A stretch of DNA of 64,000 bases. Origin: Parabacteroides distasonis (GTDB lineage Bacteria; Bacteroidota; Bacteroidia; Bacteroidales; Tannerellaceae). This document shows, in pieces, positions 1 through 9,189 of this stretch; positions within the stretch are counted from its first letter, which is position 1, and each line of letters starts with the position of its first letter. The notes below the pieces were generated by a model. The model searched no databases. It was not told the origin of the DNA and saw only the letters and a list, made by a program, of their open reading frames with translations. The position numbers were made by a program, and so were the translations under genes. The DNA lies in assembly GCA_021531775.1 (NCBI GenBank), contig JAFBIU010000011.1, positions 41,029 through 105,028 of the forward strand, read 5' to 3'.

Positions 1-173
1 TAGTCTAACGGGTGTTGACGATACTGGTTGATGGCGGGATTGCAATACTTGCCAGCCTGCCAACGCGGATAATACTTGACCGATGTGGCCAATGTCTGGC
101 CGGTCTCTGTACAAACAACTACGGCGCGAGCTGAGTCGCTGCCGTAGTCTAAACCAATTACATATTTTGCCAT
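1..173 (-). CDS. araB: Ribulokinase, N-terminal part (cut by window edge)
   Basis: Only the first 57 codons lie in the window; the rest runs off the left edge. The peptide starts MAKYVIGLDYGSDSARAVVV and continues with a YYPRWQAGKYC stretch, which matches the start of AraB-type ribulokinases (FGGY kinase family, phosphate-binding GxDxGS motif near the N-terminus). The enzyme phosphorylates L-ribulose to L-ribulose 5-phosphate in the cytoplasm. Its start codon lies 6 bases downstream of the araA stop codon, so it is the third gene of an araD-araA-araB operon transcribed leftward. The assignment is firm despite the short length, because sequence and context agree. Confidence 0.9.
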   Translation of the reverse strand, partial: MAKYVIGLDYGSDSARAVVVCTETGQTLATSVKYYPRWQAGKYCNPAINQYRQHPLD

Positions 174-179
174 ACGTGC

Positions 180-1691
180 TTAGGATTGCAATGCCTTGTT
201 CAACATGTAATACAAATCGTTGTACTGCAACTCCTTCTTGAAGGCCGGGATGGTCGTGTTCTTGTCGATGACCACCATTTCGATACCTGCAATGTCAGCA
301 TAGTCCTGCAGGTATTCCACTGTCAGGTCGTAGGAGAAGCTGGTGTGGTGCGTACCACCGGCCAAGATCCAGGCAGCGGCTCCGATTTCGAGGTTCGGCT
401 GCGGGATCCACAAGGCAGAAGCCACCGGCAGTTTCGGCAGCGGTTTGCTCTTGATGCAATCGACTACGTTGACAATCATGCGGAAGCGGTTACCCATATC
501 GACGATGGTAGCTGCTACACCCTCACCCTGTTTGCTGGTAAATACCAAACGGGCCGTTTCGCTGTCGATACCGATGCTCAGACGGTGTACCTCCAGTTTC
601 GGTTTCTCTTCGGCAATCAGCGGACAAACCTCCAGCATGTGGGCCTGCAGGATGGCACTCTGTTCACCGTCGAAGTTCAAGGTGTAGTCTTCCAAGAAGG
701 AACAACCCTTCGGCATACCTTGGCTCATGAACCACATGGTACGATAGAGGGCAGCTGTTTTCCAGTCACCTTCAGCGCCGAAACCATATCCTTCCGTCAT
801 CAGACGCTGAGAAGCCAAGCCCGGAATCTGGTCAAAATCGCCCAGATCGTCGAAGTTAGTCGTGAAGCCCTTGGCACCCTTGTCTTTCAACAGACGACGC
901 AACGCAATTTCAGCCTTGGCTGAATTATAAACTTTGGTATAGGCCTCCGTGCCCTCCTCTTCCAAAGCGGCATCGTGATCGTAGGAAGCAAAATATTCAG
1001 CAACCAACGCCTTGGTGTCGGCATCGGATACCTGGTGATAGTATTCCATCAAGTCGTTGACCGGACAATAATCGACGTGGTAACCCAATTTCATTTCTGC
1101 CTCTACCTTGTCGCCATCTGTCACGGCTACGTTATTCATCTGGTCGCCGAAGCGGAGGATCAGCATATCCTGTGCATCTGCCCAAGCGGCACAGACACGC
1201 ATCCAGATCGCAATCTTGGCCTGTGCTTTCGGATCCTGCCAGTGGCCGACCACCACCTTACGGTTCTTACGCATCCGGCTGACGATGTGACCGAACTCAC
1301 GGTCACCATGAGCCGACTGGTTGAGGTTCATGAAGTCCATGTCCATGGTATCCCAAGGAATCTCCTTGTTGAACTGCGTGTGGAAGTGCAGCAACGGTTT
1401 CTTCAACTCCTGCAGACCGTGAATCCACATCTTGGCCGGCGAGAAGGTGTGCATCCAGGTGATGACACCGATACACTTGGCATCTGCATTGGCAGCCTTG
1501 AAAGCGGCTGTTACCTCTTTGGCCGAGTTCACCGTTCCTTTATAAACGACCTTTACGGGCAGGGCTCCCGATTCGTTCAGACCTTTGACCATCTCGTTGG
1601 AGTGGGCATCTACTTTCACTACTGCGTCGCCACCATACAGAAGCTGTGCTCCTGTGACGAACCATACTTCGAAATCGCTATACTGATTCAT
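180..1691 (-). CDS. araA: L-arabinose isomerase
   Basis: The 503-residue protein has the usual AraA length and begins with the family-typical FEVWFVTGAQLLYG segment, followed by a VITWMHTFSPAKMWI segment. Further conserved parts are the GHWQDP stretch and the EGDWKTAALYR motif that contributes to the Mn2+/substrate site. It converts L-arabinose to L-ribulose in the cytoplasm. The gene sits between araD (58 bases upstream) and araB (6 bases downstream) on the minus strand, so it is the middle gene of the arabinose operon. It carries no signal peptide or membrane segment and appears intact. Confidence 0.97.
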   Translation of the reverse strand: MNQYSDFEVWFVTGAQLLYGGDAVVKVDAHSNEMVKGLNESGALPVKVVYKGTVNSAKEVTAAFKAANADAKCIGVITWMHTFSPAKMWIHGLQELKKPLLHFHTQFNKEIPWDTMDMDFMNLNQSAHGDREFGHIVSRMRKNRKVVVGHWQDPKAQAKIAIWMRVCAAWADAQDMLILRFGDQMNNVAVTDGDKVEAEMKLGYHVDYCPVNDLMEYYHQVSDADTKALVAEYFASYDHDAALEEEGTEAYTKVYNSAKAEIALRRLLKDKGAKGFTTNFDDLGDFDQIPGLASQRLMTEGYGFGAEGDWKTAALYRTMWFMSQGMPKGCSFLEDYTLNFDGEQSAILQAHMLEVCPLIAEEKPKLEVHRLSIGIDSETARLVFTSKQGEGVAATIVDMGNRFRMIVNVVDCIKSKPLPKLPVASALWIPQPNLEIGAAAWILAGGTHHTSFSYDLTVEYLQDYADIAGIEMVVIDKNTTIPAFKKELQYNDLYYMLNKALQS

Positions 1692-1749
1692 GGTTGTTTG
1701 ATTGTTTTTTATGGATTGATATAATTATGATCGAATCGAAATTGTCTCG

Positions 1750-2436
1750 TTATTTTTGTCCGTAGTAGGCATTCGGTCCATGCTTCCGGTTGAAATGCTT
1801 CGTGATCAGGTGCGGATTCATGCTCAACTGCGGGTTGATGTTGTAGGCGATAAAGGCCATTTTGGCTACCTGCTCCATCACCACGGCATTGTGAACCGCA
1901 TCGTTGGCATCCTTACCCCAGGAGAAGGGACCATGATTCTCGACCAGCACACCGGGTACATGCACCGGGTTGATCTGCTGGAAACGTTCGACAATCACGT
2001 TGCCGGTTTCGGCTTCGTAGTCGCCCTCCACCTCGGCCTGTGTCATCTGCCGGGTACAGGGAATGGCCTCACTGAAATAGTCGGCATGGGTAGTTCCGAT
2101 GTTGGGAATGTCGCATCCGGCTTGTGCCCATGCTGTCGCATAGGTCGAGTGAGTGTGTACGACACCACCGATTTCAGGGAAGGCACGGTAGAGCACCAAG
2201 TGCGTCGGTGTGTCGGAAGAGGGTTTCAGTTTGCCTTCTACCACATGACCTTCCAAATCCAATACGACCATGTCATCTACTTTCATGGTATCATAGGAGA
2301 CGCCAGAGGGTTTGATGACGACTAACCCCTGTTCGCGGTCAATGCCGCTGACATTGCCCCACGTGAAGATGACCAAGCCATGTTTGACTAAGTCGAGATT
2401 TGCTTGGAATACTTTTTCTTTTAACGCTTCAACCAT
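1750..2436 (-). CDS. araD: L-ribulose-5-phosphate 4-epimerase
   Basis: This 228-residue protein is a class II aldolase-fold epimerase. The order of motifs is a TWGNVSGID segment near residue 26, a KPSGVSYD phosphate-binding segment, and a metal-binding [12 protein letters not shown] segment near residue 95. An [10 protein letters not shown] segment with the third metal-ligand histidine follows near residue 170. It converts L-ribulose 5-phosphate to D-xylulose 5-phosphate, the last step before the pentose phosphate pathway. It is the first gene of the leftward ara operon. The 181 bases upstream hold a candidate promoter and a palindrome that could be the operator. Confidence 0.96.
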   Translation of the reverse strand: MVEALKEKVFQANLDLVKHGLVIFTWGNVSGIDREQGLVVIKPSGVSYDTMKVDDMVVLDLEGHVVEGKLKPSSDTPTHLVLYRAFPEIGGVVHTHSTYATAWAQAGCDIPNIGTTHADYFSEAIPCTRQMTQAEVEGDYEAETGNVIVERFQQINPVHVPGVLVENHGPFSWGKDANDAVHNAVVMEQVAKMAFIAYNINPQLSMNPHLITKHFNRKHGPNAYYGQK

Positions 2437-2494
2437 CGTTTTATGCTCGGATTTATGATTTTATTAATTCCTTTGTCTTAGCTGAATATGTTTC

Positions 2495-2520
2495 AATAAG
2501 TGTATTTCTTGATACTTATT
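2495..2520. promoter_or_regulatory. Palindrome in the ara operon leader, candidate operator
   Basis: AATAAGT (2495-2501) and ACTTATT (2514-2520) form a 7-bp inverted repeat with a 12-base spacer, two helical turns between half-site starts. It lies just downstream of the candidate -7 box of araD (2532-2539, minus), where a repressor would block transcription. The AraR-like gene next door makes it the obvious ligand. The sequence shows the palindrome; the operator role is inference. Confidence 0.45.
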
Positions 2521-2531
2521 CTTTACGAGCG

Positions 2532-2539
2532 TAAAAGTA
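2532..2539 (-). promoter_or_regulatory. Candidate -7 box for araD-araA-araB
   Basis: Read on the minus strand the bases are TACTTTTA, one mismatch from the Bacteroidota -7 consensus TAnnTTTG. The araD start codon is about 100 bases downstream. I see no good -33 box. A second palindrome, CTATGTT/AACATAG, lies upstream at 2572-2589. Confidence 0.4.
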
Positions 2540-2617
2540 GTATTTGTTCCAATAGGGTGTAGTGCCTTTTGCTATGTTTTGTAACATAGAATCGGGCCTA
2601 AAACGAAAAAAAGTGGA

Positions 2618-3310
2618 TTAAAGTGAAAAATAGACACCCTGTTCGTGCAGTTTGGTGTATTTCACGGCATCGAATTTGTAGAAAAAGGCTCCCCGTTTGG
2701 AGTTCAGCTTGTCCTTCGTATTGAGCTGGACGAGGAAGTCCATCGCCTTGATTTTTTTGCGGAAGTTACGTTTGTCGATGGGCGTTTGGTAGATGGCTTC
2801 ATACAGAGCCTGCAGTTGGGGAAGGGTAAACTTATCCGGCAACAGATTAAAACCGATGGGGCGTGTGGCTGCTTTCCGTTTCAGTACGGTAAGTGCGTCC
2901 TGCAACATTTGGTTGTGGTCGAAGATCAGTTGGGGTACTTCGTCGATCTTGACCCATTCAGCGTGATGCTTTTCCAGGATCTGTGGATCAAACTTGCCGA
3001 TGTTGACCAACGCATAATAGGCAATGGAGATGACGCGCTCCCCCAGGTCGCGCGCCACTTCTCCGTATGCACCTAATTGTTCCATATACAACTCAGGAAT
3101 GCCTGTACAATCTGTCAGGACACGGGAGGCGGCTTCGTTGATGCTTTCGCCGGACTTGACGAACCCTCCCATGAGGGACCATTGTCCCAACAGGGGTTCA
3201 AATGTCCGCTTATAAACCAGCACCTTCAGCTCATTGTCCATGAAGCCCAAGATGATGCAATCGACAGCTACATGAAACCGCGCTTCTGCTTGATAGAATG
3301 GTTGGGTCAT
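2618..3310 (-). CDS. araR: Nudix-type transcriptional regulator, AraR-like (NrtR family)
   Basis: The protein joins an N-terminal Nudix domain (about residues 10-130) to a C-terminal winged-helix region with a PLTDKFTLPQLQALYEAIY-like segment. The Nudix box reads GGFVKSGESINEAASR and then VLTDCTG, so the REUxEE catalytic glutamates are missing. That is expected of NrtR-type regulators, which use the Nudix fold to bind a ligand. In Bacteroides a protein of this family (AraR) represses arabinose genes and responds to L-arabinose; that is family knowledge. It sits between galK and the ara operon. An upstream GTG at 3337 is possible but would overlap galK; the ATG at 3310 is preferred. Confidence 0.85.
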   Translation of the reverse strand: MTQPFYQAEARFHVAVDCIILGFMDNELKVLVYKRTFEPLLGQWSLMGGFVKSGESINEAASRVLTDCTGIPELYMEQLGAYGEVARDLGERVISIAYYALVNIGKFDPQILEKHHAEWVKIDEVPQLIFDHNQMLQDALTVLKRKAATRPIGFNLLPDKFTLPQLQALYEAIYQTPIDKRNFRKKIKAMDFLVQLNTKDKLNSKRGAFFYKFDAVKYTKLHEQGVYFSL

Positions 3311-3330
3311 TCCTTTGTTGCGTAATGGGA

Positions 3331-4476
3331 TTAACACAATTTGCGTGAACCGTCACCGATGACTACATCGTAGATCTTCGGTTCGTGACCATATTTCTCA
3401 GTGAATGCCGGAACGATCTCTTTCACGAATTGGTCATACAATTCGTCTTTTACCAGGTTGATGGTACATCCACCGAAGCCACCACCCATGATACGAGAAC
3501 CGGTCACACCACATTTCTTGGCTTCGTCGTTGAGGAAGTCGAGCTCTTCGCAGCTTACCTCATACTCCTTGCTCAGACCATAGTGTGTTTCGTACATCAT
3601 CTTGCCGACTGTTTCGTAATCGTCCTTTTCCAAGGCGTCACAAACGGTCAATACACGTACTACTTCACCGATGACGTAGCGGGCACGTTTGTACTCGTCG
3701 GCTGTGATCTGGCTCTTCACCTCTTCCAACATTTCCATGGAAGCATCACGCAAAGACTCTACTTCCGGATGGGTCTGCTTGATGACCTCAGCCACATGCT
3801 CACACTGCAAACGACGTTCGTTGTAGGGAGAACCAGCCAATTCATGCTTTACACAGCTGTTGACCAAAACCAGACGATAGCCCTTCGGATGCCAGGGGAA
3901 ATACTGGTATTCGCCACTGCGGCAATCCAGACGGATCAAGCTGCCGTCACGACCGAATACAGAGGCAAACTGGTCCATGATACCGCACTTCACACCACAA
4001 TAGTTGTGCTCGGTAGCCTGACCGATCTTGGCCAATTCATATTTCTCGATACCCAGATCGAACATGTCGTTCAAGGCAAAGGCATAAGTGCTCTCCAAGG
4101 CAGCTGAAGAAGACATACCAGCTCCCAGCGGAACATCACCGGCAAATACCGTATCAAAACCGGCAATCTTGCCACCCCGTTTGATCACCTCACGGCAAAC
4201 ACCGAAGATGTAGCGAGCCCAGCTTGCTTCGGGAGCATCCTCCTCGTTCAAGCCAAATTCTGCATAATCGTTCAGGTCAAGTGCAAAAGCACGCACCTTG
4301 TCTGTACCGTTCAGTTTGATTTCAGCAATCATTCCCTTGTCAACGGCACCCGGGAATACGAAACCATTGTTGTAGTCGGTATGTTCACCAATCAGGTTGA
4401 TACGACCCGGAGATGCGTACAGACTACCTGTTGTATTGAATAACTCTTGAAATTTTGCTCTAATCTTTTCTTGCAT
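3331..4476 (-). CDS. galK: Galactokinase
   Basis: The 381-residue protein is a GHMP kinase with the galactokinase signature GRINLIGEHTDYNNG near residue 24. The ATP-binding glycine/serine loop PLGAGMSSSAALE lies near residue 115, and the C-terminal motif GGGFGGCTINLV lies near residue 332. It phosphorylates alpha-D-galactose at C1, the entry step of the Leloir pathway. It follows the permease gene by 60 bases and galM further upstream, so galM, the permease and galK read as one leftward operon, with the AraR-like gene close behind. Length and motifs are normal. Confidence 0.97.
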   Translation of the reverse strand: MQEKIRAKFQELFNTTGSLYASPGRINLIGEHTDYNNGFVFPGAVDKGMIAEIKLNGTDKVRAFALDLNDYAEFGLNEEDAPEASWARYIFGVCREVIKRGGKIAGFDTVFAGDVPLGAGMSSSAALESTYAFALNDMFDLGIEKYELAKIGQATEHNYCGVKCGIMDQFASVFGRDGSLIRLDCRSGEYQYFPWHPKGYRLVLVNSCVKHELAGSPYNERRLQCEHVAEVIKQTHPEVESLRDASMEMLEEVKSQITADEYKRARYVIGEVVRVLTVCDALEKDDYETVGKMMYETHYGLSKEYEVSCEELDFLNDEAKKCGVTGSRIMGGGFGGCTINLVKDELYDQFVKEIVPAFTEKYGHEPKIYDVVIGDGSRKLC

Positions 4477-4536
4477 GATTGTATGTTTTTATGCGTGTGT
4501 TAGATTTATCTGCTATATATAATATAATGTATAGGA

Positions 4537-5811
4537 TCAATCAACCGGAATGTCTGTGTTGACGTTCTTGCTACCGATCAATGCGTAGTACAGCAAATAA
4601 GCCAAGGCAGCGATGATAACCCAATAACTCGGCATGAAACCAGCCACGTCAGCTACATAGTTCTGGATCAACGGCAGAATACCACCACCGCAAACCATCA
4701 CCATGAAGATACCTGTACCAGCTTCGGTATATTTACCCAAACCTTCTACAGCCAAGTTGAAGATGCTACCCCACATGATGGAAGTACACAAACCGCACAA
4801 TACCAACAATACAGCGTTGATGGGCACTTCAGCCATACCAAATGACAAGTCAGCCTTGAACACCGGCATCATAGCTGTCTGCGTAGTCGGCAGGAAGATG
4901 GCACCCAATACCAGGATGATACCCAAACCAGATACACAGGTCAACATGGTCTTGCTGGAGAACTTGGCACCCAAAGAGGCACCTGCGAAACGACCGATCA
5001 ACATCAAGAACCAGTAAGTTCCGGCTACCAGACCAGCCTCAGCAGCTGTACCACCGAATCCCTGCGGATCCACCAAGAAGAGGTTCATGGTGCCCGGTAC
5101 ACCTACTTCGATACCTACATAAACGAAGATAGCTACTGTACCCAATACGAAGTGACGGAATGCCCACGGGCTATGTTCGTACTTCACGTTGGTCTTGCTT
5201 GCAACGTGCGGTTCAGGAATGTCAACGAAGGCCAATACGATACCAGCCAATGCGAAGATACCCATTGCGATGAACAACACCGGATTGACGTCTGTGATAG
5301 CGGTGTCTTTGGTCACTTCACCAACCAGGATACCTACCAATGTCGGCACCAATGTACCCATCAAGGAGTTGAAAGAACCACCGATCTGGATCAACTGGTT
5401 ACCCTTCTTGCCACCACCACCGAGGGTGTTCAACATCGGGTTTACCACGGTGTTCAACATACACATAGAGAAACCGGAAACGAAGGCACCTGCCAAATAG
5501 ATGGCAAAGCTACCGGCTACACCAGACAGGAACTGGATCAATACACCGGTGAAACCGACTACGATAGCAACCAAGGCTGTCTTTTTGTAACCGATTTTTT
5601 TCAGCATCAAACCGGCCGGAATACCCATGAAGGCATAGGCCAAGAAGTTGGCGAAGTTACCCAACATGCCTTCAAAGTTGGAGGCCTGGAACTGTCCCTT
5701 AACTACGACTCCCATCGGAGCTGCCAAATTGGTGACAAACGCGATCATACCGAACAGCAAGATCATCATCAAAATAGGCAAAGCATAATTTTTCTGATCT
5801 GTTGATTTCAT
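4537..5811 (-). CDS. MFS sugar permease (glucose/galactose or fucose type)
   Basis: This 424-residue protein has about 12 hydrophobic segments and is a major facilitator of the fucose-galactose-glucose:H+ symporter group. Supporting signs are the very hydrophobic N-terminus after a short MKSTDQKNYALP lead, and conserved GFSMCMLNTVVNPMLNTLGG-like residues in the first half. The second half contains SIMWGSIFNLAVEGLGKYT. It would bring galactose or glucose across the inner membrane by proton symport. It lies between galM and galK, so galactose is the most likely substrate. The exact sugar cannot be told from sequence alone. Confidence 0.88.
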   Translation of the reverse strand: MKSTDQKNYALPILMMILLFGMIAFVTNLAAPMGVVVKGQFQASNFEGMLGNFANFLAYAFMGIPAGLMLKKIGYKKTALVAIVVGFTGVLIQFLSGVAGSFAIYLAGAFVSGFSMCMLNTVVNPMLNTLGGGGKKGNQLIQIGGSFNSLMGTLVPTLVGILVGEVTKDTAITDVNPVLFIAMGIFALAGIVLAFVDIPEPHVASKTNVKYEHSPWAFRHFVLGTVAIFVYVGIEVGVPGTMNLFLVDPQGFGGTAAEAGLVAGTYWFLMLIGRFAGASLGAKFSSKTMLTCVSGLGIILVLGAIFLPTTQTAMMPVFKADLSFGMAEVPINAVLLVLCGLCTSIMWGSIFNLAVEGLGKYTEAGTGIFMVMVCGGGILPLIQNYVADVAGFMPSYWVIIAALAYLLYYALIGSKNVNTDIPVD

Positions 5812-5857
5812 TTTTTAAATTAATTTAGATTATTAGATGATTAGATATGGCTTGTAT

Positions 5858-6937
5858 TTATTTTTCTACAGTAAACTTATAGATGGTCCGGCTGGAGAAG
5901 TGTTCGCCCGGTCGTAAGACGGTCGAAGGATACTCCGGCTTGTTCGGACTGTCGGGGAAATGTTGCGTCTCCAAACAGAGTGCTGCCCGTTCGGGATAGC
6001 GTTGTCCCGGTTTACCCTCGAAGCGTCCGGTCATCCAGTTACCCGTATAGAGCTGTACGCCCGGTTGGGTGGTATAGGTCTCCATGACGATGCCGGTCTT
6101 CGGCGAAGAACAACGGGCACAGAACGAGAGCTCGTCACCTTCCTTATTTAATATATAGGTATGGTCATACCCCTTTCCGAAGATCAATTGCTGGAATGGT
6201 TCGTTGATACGCTCGCCCACTTCGTGCGGGGTGCGGAAATCCATCGGTGTGCCAGCCACAGCCTCTTTCGGTCCATACGGAATGGCTGTCTCATCGGTCG
6301 GCAGGTAATAGTCGGCATTGATGGTCAACAGGTGATCGCCAATGTAGGGATCGCCTGCACCAGACAGGTTGAAATAGGAATGGTTGGTGAGGTTCAGTAC
6401 CGTCGGCTTGTCCGTCACGGCATGATAGGAAATCACCACTTCGTTGTCGTCTGTCAGATGATAGTGGACTGTAGTCGTCAACTGACCGGGGAATCCCTCT
6501 TCGCCATCGGCTGAGACATAGGTCAGCTCGACAGACTGTTCATCTGCCTGCTGGGCATCCCATACGACCGAGTTGAAACCTTTGATACCGCCATGCAGGC
6601 TGTTCGGACCGTTGTTGATGGCCAATTGGTCATAGACAACACCGTCCAGTGTGAACGCACCTTTGGCGATCCGGTTTCCATACCGACCGCAGATGGCTCC
6701 GAAATAGGGCTCTTCGGAGGTGAGATAATCATCGATCGATTTGTGCCCCGTCACTACATCGGTCATTTTACCCTGACGATCGGGCACCATGATGGAAACG
6801 ATTTTTGCACCATAGTTCGTAATGACCAACTCTGCTCCTTGCTTGTTTGTCAAGATGTAAAGTGCTGTCTCCTTGCCGTCAATCGACTTGCAGAAGTCAG
6901 CAGTAGATAAACCTGACTGAGTATGCTTGTTCTCCAT
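5858..6937 (-). CDS. galM: Aldose 1-epimerase (mutarotase)
   Basis: The 359-residue protein has galactose mutarotase motifs: NRIAKGAFTLDG near residue 86, GPNSLHGGIKGF near residue 113, and LTNHSYFNLSGAG near residue 182 with the catalytic histidine. The GYDHTYILN segment and a C-terminal LCLETQHFPDSPN segment carry the catalytic glutamate. It interconverts the alpha and beta anomers of galactose ahead of galactokinase. No signal peptide is seen, so it acts in the cytoplasm. It is the first gene of the leftward galM-permease-galK run and starts 130 bases from the divergent GH51 gene. Confidence 0.95.
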   Translation of the reverse strand: MENKHTQSGLSTADFCKSIDGKETALYILTNKQGAELVITNYGAKIVSIMVPDRQGKMTDVVTGHKSIDDYLTSEEPYFGAICGRYGNRIAKGAFTLDGVVYDQLAINNGPNSLHGGIKGFNSVVWDAQQADEQSVELTYVSADGEEGFPGQLTTTVHYHLTDDNEVVISYHAVTDKPTVLNLTNHSYFNLSGAGDPYIGDHLLTINADYYLPTDETAIPYGPKEAVAGTPMDFRTPHEVGERINEPFQQLIFGKGYDHTYILNKEGDELSFCARCSSPKTGIVMETYTTQPGVQLYTGNWMTGRFEGKPGQRYPERAALCLETQHFPDSPNKPEYPSTVLRPGEHFSSRTIYKFTVEK

Positions 6938-6965
6938 GTTGTATTATGTTATCAAAAATTGAGTG

Positions 6966-6973
6966 TAAAAGTA
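6966..6973 (-). promoter_or_regulatory. Candidate -7 box for the galM operon
   Basis: The minus-strand bases are TACTTTTA, the same near-consensus -7 box (TAnnTTTG with one mismatch) as upstream of araD. It lies 29 bases upstream of the galM start codon. The shared variant in the ara and gal promoters is noted, but two cases prove nothing. Confidence 0.4.
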
Positions 6974-7000
6974 GCCTTTTATTTGCATTTGTGCGCTACA

Positions 7001-7034
7001 TTTGCAATGTTTTTGAGCATAAAGTGTAATTTTG
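7001..7034 (+). promoter_or_regulatory. Promoter of the GH51 gene
   Basis: TTTG at 7001-7004 and TAATTTTG at 7027-7034 fit the Bacteroidota -33/-7 pattern (TTTG, TAnnTTTG) with a 22-base spacer, slightly long. The ATG of the GH51 gene is 32 bases downstream. Confidence 0.55.
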
Positions 7035-7066
7035 CCCACAAATTAATCCGTTAAATAGACACAAAG

Positions 7067-9031
7067 ATGAAAATGAACCTGAAAAGCACCATCTCCGCAT
7101 GGCTGTTAAGCTTAGGAGTGGGAGGCCTGACAACCCCAGCGATCGCGCAACAGGCCGAGTTTGTTGTGGATGCCCAGCAGGTGGGGGCACCCATTCAGTC
7201 CACCATGTACGGTATCTTTTTTGAAGATATCAACTTCGGTGCCGATGGCGGTCTGTACGCCGAGTTGATCAAGAACCGCTCGTTTGAGTTCGAACATCCC
7301 TGGACGGGCTGGACGCCCTTCGGCAATGTGACAATCCAAAGCAAGAATCCCTGTTTCGACCGGAATCCGCACTATGCGCGTCTGGCCTATGACAAGCAGA
7401 TCACCGGGACGGGTCTGGAGAATGAAGGCTTCAAGGGCATCGGTATGCAGTCCGGTGAGAAGTATGACCTGACGCTCTATGGACGTACCGTCGTGAATGG
7501 TCCCATCCGCTTGCGTGTCGAACTGGTCGATAGCCGCAATGACATCATCGAGACCCAGTCTCTTGAGATCGACAGTAAGAACTGGCAGAAGTATGCCGTT
7601 ACGTTGTCTCCCAAACGGACCGACGCCAAGTCACGCCTGCGTCTGACGATGGAGACGGCAGGAACGGTCGATCTGGAGCATATTTCGCTCTTCCCACAGA
7701 AGACCTTCAACAATCGTCCGAATGGCTTGCGTGCAGATTTGGCACAAGCTCTGAAGGATCTGCATCCGGGTGTGTTCCGCTTCCCGGGCGGTTGTATTGT
7801 GGAGGGTACCACCAAAGAGACCCGCTATCAATGGAAGAATACGGTAGGTCCGGTGGAGAATCGTCCGCTCAACATCAACCGTTGGAACTATACCTTCCCC
7901 TATAAGAAATTCCCCGACTATTACCAGTCTTACGGATTGGGCTTCTACGAATACTTCCAGCTGAGTGAGGACTTGGGGGCCGAACCGTTGCCTGTCTTGA
8001 ACTGCGGCTTGTCTTGCCAGTTCGAGAATGAGGGAATGGATCAGCATACGCCAGTCAGCCAGTTACAGCCCTACATCGACGATGCGTTGGATCTGATCGA
8101 GTTTGCGAATGGACCGGTTACCTCCAAGTGGGGTAAGTTGCGTGCCGAGATGGGCCATCCGGCTCCCTTCAACTTGAAGCTGCTGGCCATCGGTAACGAA
8201 CAGTGGGGCACGTTGTATCCCGAACGTCTGGAACCCTTTGTGAAGGCCATCCGTGCCAAATATCCGGAGATCCAGATTGTCGGTAGTGCCGGTCCCTATT
8301 CCAGTGGCGAGGAATTTGACTACCTCTGGCCGGAGATGCGTCGGCTGAAGGTGGATCTGGTGGATGAACATTTCTACCGCTCACCGGAATGGTTCTTGAA
8401 CAATGCCCGTCGTTATGATTCCTATGACCGCCAGGGGCCGAAGGTGTTTGCCGGCGAGTATGCCTGTCATGCCGAGAACCGGGAGAACAGCTTCCTGTCC
8501 GCCCTGTGTGAGGCCGCTTTCATGACCGGTTTCGAACGGAATGCCGATGTGGTTCATCTCTGTACCTATGCCCCCCTCTTCTCCCATGTGGATGCTTGGC
8601 AGTGGCGACCCGACCTGATCTGGTTCGATAATCTGCGGATGATGAAGACACCGAACTACTATGTGCAGCAGTTGTATGGTCACAATGCCGGCACACATGT
8701 CTTGCCATTGACCTGGCAGAATGAACCGGTAGCCGGTCAGCAGGATCTCTATGCCACCGCTTGTCTGGATGCGAAAAGCAATGATGTTATCATCAAGATT
8801 GTCAACATTGGCTTGCAGAACCGCAAGGTGAAGTTGAACCTGAAGGGACTCTCGGCTGGCAAGCATACAGGAACCTTGACGGTTTTCCATGCTTCGGATG
8901 TGGAGGCAGTCAATACGTTGGACTGTCCGGAACGGGTCGTTCCCCAGGTGTCTGAGGTGACCTTGGAGGCTCCGGAAGCCGAAGTGGTGGTCCGTCCGCT
9001 CAGTTTCTTCCTCTATCGGATACGTAAGTGA
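7067..9031 (+). CDS. Secreted alpha-L-arabinofuranosidase, GH51, with N-terminal carbohydrate-binding-like domain
   Basis: The 654-residue protein starts with a signal peptide ending near TTPAIAQQ (residue 28), so it is exported. A first domain has the FFEDINFGADGGLYAELI opening and a jelly-roll-like segment (about residues 90-210). The catalytic TIM barrel follows. The acid/base glutamate lies in LAIGNEQWG (about residue 375) and the likely nucleophile in VFAGEYACH (about residue 465). A C-terminal beta domain ends the protein. GH51 enzymes remove arabinofuranosyl side chains from arabinan or arabinoxylan. It faces away from galM and is followed by a strong terminator, so it is probably transcribed alone. 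It supplies arabinose to the ara operon beside it. Confidence 0.93.
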   Translation: MKMNLKSTISAWLLSLGVGGLTTPAIAQQAEFVVDAQQVGAPIQSTMYGIFFEDINFGADGGLYAELIKNRSFEFEHPWTGWTPFGNVTIQSKNPCFDRNPHYARLAYDKQITGTGLENEGFKGIGMQSGEKYDLTLYGRTVVNGPIRLRVELVDSRNDIIETQSLEIDSKNWQKYAVTLSPKRTDAKSRLRLTMETAGTVDLEHISLFPQKTFNNRPNGLRADLAQALKDLHPGVFRFPGGCIVEGTTKETRYQWKNTVGPVENRPLNINRWNYTFPYKKFPDYYQSYGLGFYEYFQLSEDLGAEPLPVLNCGLSCQFENEGMDQHTPVSQLQPYIDDALDLIEFANGPVTSKWGKLRAEMGHPAPFNLKLLAIGNEQWGTLYPERLEPFVKAIRAKYPEIQIVGSAGPYSSGEEFDYLWPEMRRLKVDLVDEHFYRSPEWFLNNARRYDSYDRQGPKVFAGEYACHAENRENSFLSALCEAAFMTGFERNADVVHLCTYAPLFSHVDAWQWRPDLIWFDNLRMMKTPNYYVQQLYGHNAGTHVLPLTWQNEPVAGQQDLYATACLDAKSNDVIIKIVNIGLQNRKVKLNLKGLSAGKHTGTLTVFHASDVEAVNTLDCPERVVPQVSEVTLEAPEAEVVVRPLSFFLYRIRK

Positions 9032-9054
9032 TTCATAAATTCACAGATAACTGT

Positions 9055-9094
9055 AAAAAAATCCCTGGTTGGCTTGGTCAACTGGGGATTTTTT
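9055..9094 (+). terminator. Rho-independent terminator after the GH51 gene
   Basis: AAAAAATCCC at 9055-9064 pairs with GGGATTTTTT at 9085-9094 around a loop of about 20 bases. The run of T at the 3' side completes a classic terminator. The A/T-rich base lets it act in both directions. Confidence 0.75.
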
Positions 9095-9189
9095 CGTTAT
9101 TTTGCACCCGCTTTACGTAATCTCTGTCGGGAAATGTAGCCCGTTATATTGCGTTTTATGAAACATATAATTTAAAAAGCTTATAAACA

